NCBI GenBank assembly: GCA_035079385.1
Contig: JAVHKY010000054.1
Location: 10,207,501-10,271,500 of the forward strand
Source of the DNA: Aspidiotus rigidus
Lineage: Eukaryota; Arthropoda; Insecta; Hemiptera; Diaspididae
Length of the DNA: 64,000 nt
Reading direction: 5' to 3'
Part shown: positions 56,599-64,000 of the stretch, one piece after another
Numbering within the stretch: position 1 is the stretch's first letter
How the letters are laid out: each line of letters starts with the position of its first letter
Notes under the pieces: model-generated
The model's input: the letters and a program-made list of their open reading frames with translations, nothing else
What the model was told of the DNA's origin: nothing
Databases searched by the model: none
Position numbers and translations under genes: made by a program

Positions 56599-57059
56599 AA
56601 TCCAAACCATTTTTTACTCTAGAAATGAACCAATCACAAAGCAACATGTCATAGCCAAGAGGATACAGTGTGATATTGTCGTAAGAATTGATAGGCTATG
56701 TTCTAAGAGTGAACTAATCACAACACAGCATCTTTGTAGCCAATAGGATCACAGTGTTATACTATAAAAACTCATGTTCAAGGCCTTGTTCTCAATAGCA
56801 AAACAACTATTGATGGGGTAGTACCCAAAAGTACTCTTGTAAGGTAACTAACAAAGTAGAATTGTACCCTTGAGAATTTTTCAATATCTACTGCTCTATT
56901 TACACCAGGTTATCAACCGTGGCACTTTTGTGCCACAATTGGCACTCTTCAATTCTGCTGGCATTTTTTGTGGCACATTCGGCGACACATTTCATATTTT
57001 TTGTATTTCTTACACTGACTGGCTGACTAGAGAATTTACATGTCTTAAACTTTATAAGA
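56599..57059 (+). other. Intronic DNA with a short direct duplication
   Basis: Two diverged copies of a ~70-bp segment (AACCAATCACAAAGCAACAT at 56626 and a similar AACTAATCACAACACAGCAT at 56711) are visible. A hairpin, GTGGCACTTTTGTGCCAC, lies at 56928-56945 just before the tandem array. Confidence 0.5.
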
Positions 57060-58035
57060 ATACCAAAATAGCAATCCGGAGAAAGGAGTATCCTTCAAAA
57101 AAACACAGTCTCTTGATTGTTGTTCTACATTAGAGCTCCTCCAATTCTCATTGTTATCCCAAGATAGCAATCCAGAGAAAGGAGTCTTTTGTTCTCTTAC
57201 AAAAAACCCATTTCTCTCGATCGTTATGTTACAAAATACGTCATTCTGGCATAGGACGAATTTTGAAATATGGCACATTTTTGGCCTCCCAGTTTGGCGT
57301 GACTGATTTACACTTCACCACACTCAATCCAGAGAAAAGAGTCTTTGGTTCTCTTACAAAAAACCCATTTCTCTCGATTGTTATGTTACAAAATATGTCA
57401 TTCTGGCATAGCACGGCAGTGTGGCACGGTGGCACATTTGGAATGTTGAAATATGGCACATTTTTGACCTCCCAGTTTGGCATGGCTGATTTACACTTCA
57501 CCACACTCAATCCAGAGAAAAGAGTCTTTGGTTCTCTTACAAAAAACCCATTTCTCTCGATTGTTATGTTACAAAATATGTCATTCTGGCATAGCACGGC
57601 AGTGTGGCACGGTGGCACATTTGGAATGTTGAAATATGGCACATTTTTGACCTCCCAGTTTGGCATGACTGATTTACACTTCACCACACTCAATCCAGAG
57701 AAAAGAGTCTTTTGTTCTCTTACAAAAAACCCATTTCTCTCGATCGTTATGTTACAAAATATGTCATTCTGGCATAGCACGGCAGTGTGGCACGGTGACA
57801 CATTTGGAATGTTGAAATATGGCACATTTTTGGCCTCCCAATTACTCAATCCAGAGAAAAGAGTCTTTTGTTCTGTTACAAAAAACCCATTTCTCTCGAT
57901 CGTTATGTTTCAAAATACGTCATTCTGGCATAGCACGGCAGTGTGGCACGGTGGCACATTTGGAATGTTGAAATATGGCACATTTTTGGCCTCCCAGTTC
58001 GGCATGGCTAATTTACACTTCACCACACTCAATAT
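57060..58035. repeat. Tandem array, 183-bp unit, in the otopetrin-like intron
   Basis: The word CCAGAGAAAAGAGTCTTT recurs at 57329, 57512 and 57695 (spacing 183 bp) and at 57851 (spacing 156 bp, one unit with a 27-bp deletion). Diverged copies precede at about 57060 and 57170. Because 183 and 27 are multiples of three, one frame stays open through the array on the plus strand (57263-58174) and another on the minus strand (57241-57849). The unit contains CATAGCACGGCAGTGTGGCA and the hairpin-like GTGGCACGGTGGCAC. The frames are best seen as a by-product of the period and are not annotated as genes. Confidence 0.9.
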
Positions 58036-58505
58036 GAGTCTCAATGAATTTCATTTCCGTCCCAGTCTCGGCTCCACGAGTAGCTCAAACATGTTGAAAA
58101 TTGTTGATGTCAGGTTTGTCAGTGATTTTAGCGATTATAAAGGTGGAAGGAAAGTTCTCCTCCTCGATCAATAATACTCACGAAATGAAAGTCTTGCATT
58201 AGCCCTTGCGCTCCTCCTTTCTACTCCCGTGCCTGATAGGGTTTGATATTTTTCTTGCGTAGAGCAGAAGGATGTTACCAATTTCCTGTGAGAGCAAATG
58301 CAAAAGAGGTAACATCGCTTCATCAATAGAATGAACGGAGCCCGGAAGATTGCGAAGGTTTTTTTTCATCGTCGAGTTTTCTTCTGTCACTAGCCATTCG
58401 TACGAATTTTTACTTTTTTCGGTCGTATGATTATGGCAAAAATAATTAGTTTATGATTTGCCTAGAATAGATTTTACAAAACCGAAAACATCTGCTCTGT
58501 TTCAG
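58036..58505 (+). other. End of the large intron
   Basis: No repeat or exon was recognised. The last bases form the pyrimidine-rich acceptor tract of the exon at 58506. Confidence 0.5.
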
Positions 58506-58620
58506 AACGTCAACGTTTGTCGTGCTTAGTTTACTATATGGAAAATTAGTCATCGTCGCCTGTATCGGCTTCGTCGTATCTCAAGAACTAACGAACAGCT
58601 TACCAGTACTGTATTATGAG
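58506..58620 (+). CDS. Otopetrin-like proton channel, transmembrane exon 1
   Basis: The acceptor TCTGTTTCAG and donor GTAAGT are strong. The exon encodes TSTFVVLSLLYGKLVIVACI and GFVVSQELTNSLPVLYYE, one hydrophobic helix followed by a short extracellular loop. The YGKLVIV helix, the Q-E-L-T loop and the LYYE end fit the first transmembrane segment of insect otopetrin-like proteins. These are proton-conducting channels of 12 helices in the plasma membrane, used for acid sensing and pH handling. The exon ends in phase 0. Confidence 0.7.
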
Positions 58621-58717
58621 GTAAGTGCGGTTTAAACGTTCCCATGTACATTTGATCTTCGGCCGGGCGTTTGTTTACTAAAATTACTGTCGTTGTTATT
58701 CTTGTCACTGTGTTCAG

Positions 58718-58948
58718 GGTTTCTTCACGTTTCTGTTCGGCGTCAGTATCGTATTCCTTTTGTATCTATTCTGTTTCCTGCTACAAGATAGTTCCTGTTG
58801 TCCGGGAAACAGAGATAGAGAGAGGAAGCCGGTCGCGAAGAAGACACCGAAAAGTGGGGCCGCAGAGAAGAGCAAGAAAAAGGACAAGAATAAGAAAGAT
58901 TCCGCCGCGGAACAGTCAGGATCACGAAATAGACCGAGTGTGTTACAG
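58718..58948 (+). CDS. Otopetrin-like proton channel, transmembrane exon 2
   Basis: The acceptor CACTGTGTTCAG and donor GTAAGA flank 77 codons in phase 0. The exon starts GFFTFLFGVSIVFLLYLFCF, a second membrane helix, then LLQDSSCCPGNRDRERKP and a long Lys-rich cytosolic segment with AEKSKKKDKNKKDSAAEQS. Drosophila otopetrin-like a has, as I recall, the same arrangement: GFFTYLYG-type helix, FLLQESSCC and a lysine-rich linker. This is the main basis for the name. It is family knowledge from memory, not a search result. Confidence 0.75.
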
Positions 58949-59302
58949 GTAAGACAAACTGTAATGAAAAGTGGTCGCGTCTTGAAGTTTTTCTCTTTTT
59001 TGATGCGCATTGAGCGTATGTGCTTCACGCGAAGTGAAAACTACGATTTCCCATTTACAAATCTCAAAGCTATCGCTATACTTTATTGAAATACGAGTAT
59101 TACGCTAATTTTTCTGCGTGTAAGGTGTTCGTAAATTGCGTCTGTTTGCTTTTGAAGATTGATTTGAAAGATGGGACGTGCGGCGGTCCTAGAAATGCTC
59201 TTCGGACGCCCTACCTAAATGAAATTTATATTTCTCGGATAAATATATCTCGTACGTATCTATCGTAGATTAAGCTGATCACTGAAAACACGTGTTTTGT
59301 AG

Positions 59303-59416
59303 AGGGAAGTATTTCCGCGTAAGATCAAGGATAAAACGAAATCAAAAGAAGAAGCTGAAAGGGTAGAGGGTAGTACAAATAGTACGGATGGCGCGGATGA
59401 AAAAACAAGTTTGGTG
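59303..59416 (+). CDS. Otopetrin-like proton channel, charged linker exon
   Basis: The acceptor TGTTTTGTAG and donor GTGAGT flank 38 codons in phase 0. They encode REVFPRKIKDKTKSKEEAER and EGSTNSTDGADEKTSLV, a charged, probably disordered cytosolic linker that continues the one in the preceding exon. The remaining ten or so transmembrane helices are not in the window up to 64000. They must lie beyond the satellite array, so the present model is partial at its 3' end. Confidence 0.6.
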
Positions 59417-60329
59417 GTGAGTTTCTGTCACATACACATACACACACACGCGCGCGCGTTTGCATGGTGACATGACAGTGTTGTGCCGATTCGAGTCCCC
59501 ATACATCATCTTTATTAACGTAATATTTTGTAAGTCGTGATACGTGCTGTGTATTGTGTAGTGAAAAAAATAAAAATAAAAAGAACAAAGAAAAATAAAA
59601 GAATATTACTATTATTGTAATAAATGTGACTCAATTCAATGTTGCGTCGATGCTTCTAACCTTCTTTAGAACTTTTTTTTTATTTTTGAAGGGAAAAGCA
59701 TAAGTACTGTATAGTGCTGCGGAGAATATTTATCTACCCCAGGATTATATTGTACTCATACTTTGACTAGTAGCCGGTCTGCATGTGGGAATATACGTAT
59801 CTTGCGCTGTTCTTTCTTCCTTCTTATCCGAGTTTTTCCACGATATGAAGACCCTGGGTACTTCTGTTGTCGGTAAAATTCCCTTACGTTTACAAATGTG
59901 TAAGTCTATTGCATATAGCATTGTTCTTAACTGCATGACGCTCGTAAAAGTAGTGCTTTTGAACACGATTGAAAGTACTGAAAATAAAAATGAACTTTGA
60001 TAAATTATATTTTATTTCTCCTCTCGCTTGGTACGAGTACTTTTTTGTTTTGTTGTATGATGGAGGAAAACTAGAAACCAATATCGTTGACCTACTCCCT
60101 CGGGTGAATGGGAACCTGCTAGTGAAAGAATGCATTTCTGATTAATGTGGAAATTGATTTTGCGGCACATACAAACTAAGGGGTTTGCAAAGAATCGGAA
60201 AACTTTTTTCGAACTATAATACGAAGATTTTGATCAAAGTGCTGTCTGTGTGAATCATCTAGTCAAACTCGAATAAAAAGAAGACGACGAGGAAGACATC
60301 TCGTGAGTTGAAATCTTCTCAAGTCCTCA
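59417..60329 (+). other. Intronic DNA before the satellite
   Basis: No exon or transposon was recognised. An ACACAC/GCGCGC dinucleotide patch lies at 59430-59460. If the gene model is right, this belongs to the intron after the charged linker exon. Confidence 0.45.
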
Positions 60330-63300
60330 TCTATCACTTTTTTTTTCTTCTTTTCAAGTCCTTAAACTAGGTCACAGCCCTCGTCCCCACGAAATTTTTC
60401 GAATCATCGCTGAACCTTGATTTTCCTATTATCTAACCTAGACATCCTTCTTTTCCAATTCCCTCATCTCATATATTCTTTCTTCCTTGTTTTTCTCATT
60501 CTTCTCCAAGTCTTCTGATCCCTATGCTCAACCATTCCAAGAAACAGGAGCTCAATCAGATACTCTGCAAAGAGGTCGAGTTTTTATCGAGGTCCTCCTC
60601 GCCGAGCCTGCATTTTCCTATTATCTAGCCTAGACCTCCCTCTCAGTGTCTTAAAAGACTAGTCCAATTCTTTTCAGTTCCCTCGCCTCGTCTTCTTTCT
60701 TTCTTATTTTTCTCCTTCTTCTCCAAGTCTTTAGATCCCTAACGGCCAACCGTTCCAAGAAACAGGAGCTTAATCAGATACTCTGCGCAGAGGTCGAACT
60801 TTCTTCAAGGTCCTCCTCGCCGGCCTGGACTTTCCTATTATCCAACCTGCCCTCCTGATGGCTCAGAAGTCTACTCCAATTGTTAACAATTCCCTCATCT
60901 CATATACTCCTTGTTTCTTCTTTTTCTTCTCCAAGTCTTCAGATCCCTATACGCTTAACCACTACAAGAAACAGGAGCTCAATCAGATACTCCGCAAAGA
61001 GGTCGAGTTTTCTTCGAGGTCCTCCTCACCGAGCCTGCATTTTCCTATTATCTAGCTTAGACCTCCCTCTCAGTATCTTAAAAGACCACTCCAATTCTTT
61101 TCAGTTCTTCCGCCTCGTCTTCTTTCTTTCTTATTTTTCTCATTCTTCTCCAAGTCTTTAGATCCCTAACGGCCAACCGTTCCAAGAAACAGGAGCTTAA
61201 TCAGATACTCTGCGAAGAGGTCGAACTTCTTTCGAGGTCCTCCTCGCCGGCCTTGACTTTCCTATTATTCAATCTGCCCTCCTAATGGCTCAGAAGTATA
61301 CTCCAATTGTTTACGATTCCCTCATCTCATACACTCTTTGTTTCTTCTTTTTCTCATTCTTCTCCAAGTCTTTAGATCCTTACGGTCAACCATTCCAAGA
61401 AACAGGAGCTCACACAGATACTTTGCGAAGAGGTCGAACTTCCCTCAAGGTCCTCCTCATCGGCCTGGACTTTCCTATTATCCAACCTGCCCTCTTAATG
61501 GCTCACAAGTCTACTCCAATTGTTTACAATTCCCTCATCTCATGCACTCTTTGTTTCTTCTTTTTCTCATTCTTCTCCAAGTCTTCAGATCCCTACGGTC
61601 AAACATTCCAAGAAACAAGAGCTCAATCGGATGCTCTGTGAAAAGGTCGCGCTTTCTTCGAGGTCCTTCTCGCCGAGCCTGCATTCTCCTATTATCTAGC
61701 CTAGACCTCCCTCTCAGTGTCTTAAAAGACTAGTCCAATTCTTTTCAGTTCCCTCGCCTCGTCTTCTTTCTTTCTTATTTTTCTCCTTCTTCTCCAAGTC
61801 TTTAGATCCCTAACGGCCAACCGTTCCAAGAAACAGGAGCTTAATCAGATACTCTGCGCAGAGGTCGAACTTTCTTCAAGGTCCTCCTCGCCGGCCTGGA
61901 CTTTCCTATTATCCAACCTGCCCTCCTGATGGCTCAGAAGTCTACTCCAATTGTTTACAATTCTCTCATCTCATATACTCCTTGTTTCTTCTTTTTCTTC
62001 TCCAAGTCTTCAGATCCCTATACGCTTAACCACTACAAGAAACAGGAGCTCAATCAGATACTCCGCAAAGAGGTCGAGTTTTCTTCGAGGTCCTCCTCAC
62101 CGAGCCTGCATTTTCCTATTATCTAGCTTAGACCTCCCTCTCAGTATCTTAAGAGACCACTCCAATTCTTTTCAGTTCTTCCGCCTCGTCTTCTTTCTTT
62201 CTTATTTTTTTCATTCTTCTCCAAGTCTTTAGATCCCTACGGCCAACCATTCCAAGAAACAGGAGCTCAATCAGATACTTTGCGAAGAGGTCGAACTTCC
62301 CTCAAGGTCCTCCTCGCCGGCCTGGACTTTCCTATTATACAACCTGCCCTCCTAATGGCTCAGAAATCTACTCCAATTTTTTACAATTCCCTCATCTCAT
62401 ACACTCTTTGTTTCTTCTTTTTCTCATTCTTCTCCAAGTCTTCAGATCCCTACGTTCAAACATTCCAAGAAACAAGAGCTCAATCGGATGCTCTGTGAAA
62501 AGGTCGCGCTTTCTTCGAGGTCCTTCTCGCCGAGCCTGCATTCTCCTATTATCTAGCCTAGACCTCCATCTCAGTGTCTTAAAAGACTAGTCCAATTCTT
62601 TTCAGTTCCCTCGCCTCGTCTTCTTTCTTTCTTATTTTTCTCCTTCTTCTCCAAGTCTTTAGATCCCTAACGGCCAACCGTTCCAAGAAACAGGAGCTTA
62701 ATCAGATACTCTGCGCAGAGGTCGAACTTTCTTCAAGGTCCTCCTCGCCGGCCTGGACTTTCCTATTATCCAACCTGCCCTCCTGATGGCTCAGAAGTCT
62801 ACTCCAATTGTTTACAATTCTCTCATCTCATATACTCCTTGTTTCTTCTTTTTCTTCTCCAAGTCTTCAGATCCCTATACGCTTAACCACTACAACAAAC
62901 AGGAGCTCAATCAGATACTCCGCAAAGAGGTCGAGTTTTCTTCGAGGTCCTCCTCACCGAGCCTGCATTTTCCTATTATCTAGCTTAGATCTCCCTCTCA
63001 GTATCTTAAAAGACCACTCCAATTCTTTTCAGTTCTTCCGCCTCGTCTTCTTTCTTTCTTATTTTTTTCATTCTTCTCCAAGTCTTTAGATCCCTACGGC
63101 CAACCATTCCAAGAAACAGGAGCTCAATCAGATACTTTGCGAAGAGGTCGAACTTCCCTCAAGGTCCTCCTCGCCGGCCTGGACTTTCCTATTATACAAC
63201 CTGCCCTCCTAATGGCTCAGAAATCTACTCCAATTTTTTACAATTCCCTCATCTCATACACTCTTTGTTTCTTCTTTTTCTCATTCTTCTCCAAGTCTTC

Positions 63301-64000
63301 AGATCCCTACGTTCAAACATTCCAAGAAACAAGAGCTCAATCGGATGCTCTGTGAAAAGGTCGCGCTTTCTTCGAGGTCCTTCTCGCCGAGCCTGCATTC
63401 TCCTATTATCTAGCCTAGACCTCCCTCTCAGTGTCTTAAAAGACTAGTCCAATTCTTTTCAGTTCCCTCGCCTCGTACTTCTTTTTCTCATTCTTCTCCA
63501 AGTCTTCAGATCCTTACGGTCAACCATTCCAAGAAACGGGAACTCAATCGGATACTCTGCGAAGAGGTCGAGCTTTCTTCAATGCCCTCCTCGCCGAGCC
63601 TGGACTTTCCTATTATCTAATCTGCCCTCCTAATGGCTCAGAAGTCTACTCCAATTGTTTAAAGTTCCCTCATTCTCTCACACACTTTTTCTTTCTTCTT
63701 TTTCTCATTCTTCTCTAAGTCTTCAGATCCCTACGGTCAACCATTCCAAGAAACAGGAGCTCAATCAGATGCTCTGCGAGGAGGTCGAGCCTTTCTTCGA
63801 GGTCCTCCTCGCCGAGCCTGGATTTTCCTATGACCTAGCGTAAACATCCCTCCTAATGGCGTAAAGTCCACTCCAATTCTTTCCAGTTCCCTCGCCTCAT
63901 TATTTTATTCTTATTTTTCTCTTTCTTCCCCAAGTCGTCACGTACTTATAATCAATTCTTACAGGAAACAAAAGTTTAATCAGGTGCTCCGCAAAGATCG
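60330..64000. repeat. Satellite array, ~214-bp monomer with 857-bp higher-order unit
   Basis: The monomer contains AAGTCTTCAGATCCCTA, CCAAGAAACAGGAGCTCAAT, GAGGTCGA, TTCGAGGTCCTCCTCGCCG and TTTCCTATTATCTAGCCTAG. The word GGTCCTCCTC (or a variant) recurs at 60591, 60809, 61018, 61236, 61449, 61662, 61880, 62089, 62306, 62519, 62737, 62946, 63163, 63376, 63583 and 63801. Spacings are 207-218 bp. The order 218-209-217-213 repeats, so blocks starting at 61662 and 62519 are copies offset by exactly 857 bp with very few differences. The array starts with diverged monomers near 60330 and runs off the right edge. Short frames inside it are repeat artefacts. Confidence 0.95.

Noticed and set aside
57263..58174. 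303-codon open frame as a host protein
   Set aside because: It is produced by the 183-bp tandem repeat, is mirrored by an open frame on the other strand, and has no known domain.
60858..63843. Many short plus-strand frames of 60-131 codons
   Set aside because: They are the same frames repeated at the satellite period (857 or 1071 bp apart) with low-complexity content.
60330..64000. CRISPR-like array
   Set aside because: The repeats are ~214 bp, contiguous and without unique spacers, in a eukaryotic intron-containing context; this is a satellite.

Overview
The window looks like nuclear DNA from an arthropod, most likely an insect. It is AT-rich and intron-containing, and dominated by transposable elements. 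It carries a relic of mitochondrial 16S rRNA with insect-like landmarks, many Penelope-like elements (PLEs), a Jockey-type non-LTR element, hAT-type miniature elements and a small LTR element whose primer site fits an insect tRNA-Arg. The species cannot be named from this sequence.

Layout. 1-8.3 kb is mostly unrecognised DNA with a hAT transposase relic (about 3.1-3.6 kb) and a nuclear mitochondrial insert (about 3.8-5.2 kb) that is itself interrupted by a foldback element. 8.3-16.2 kb is bounded by two ~460-bp inverted repeats. They enclose a PLE (A1) broken by a foldback element and by a second PLE (B1), plus a decayed copy of an unnamed multicopy protein. 19.65-21.70 kb is PLE-A2 with a target duplication. 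26.2-27.2 kb is PLE-D. 27.5-32.9 kb is a three-level nest: a PLE remnant split by a ~5-kb hAT-like element with an 8-bp duplication, which contains a 5'-truncated Jockey-like retrotransposon. 34.55-37.05 kb is PLE-B2. 38-44.2 kb is a cluster of short non-autonomous elements: three hAT-type with perfect 8-bp duplications, a 673-bp terminal-repeat miniature retrotransposon, and several hairpins. 44.7-49.8 kb holds PLE-C and PLE-E with a CACTA-like foldback element between them.

One host gene is supported. Four exons (52.06-59.42 kb, + strand) encode the start of an otopetrin-like membrane protein; the rest should lie beyond the right edge. Its first large intron holds a 100-bp PLE fragment, a nested pair of terminal-inverted-repeat elements and a 183-bp tandem array. 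From about 60.3 kb to the right edge is a ~214-bp satellite with an 857-bp, four-monomer higher-order unit.

The strongest theme is PLE biology. Five PLE families share the same end structure: an inverted copy of the 3' end at the other terminus, a 35-45-bp extension on one side, and an 11-16-bp target duplication. Eleven end copies carry a compact stem-loop followed by GAAA that resembles the hammerhead ribozymes known from PLE terminal repeats. All PLE and Jockey copies here look disabled by frameshifts, stops, truncation or deletion.
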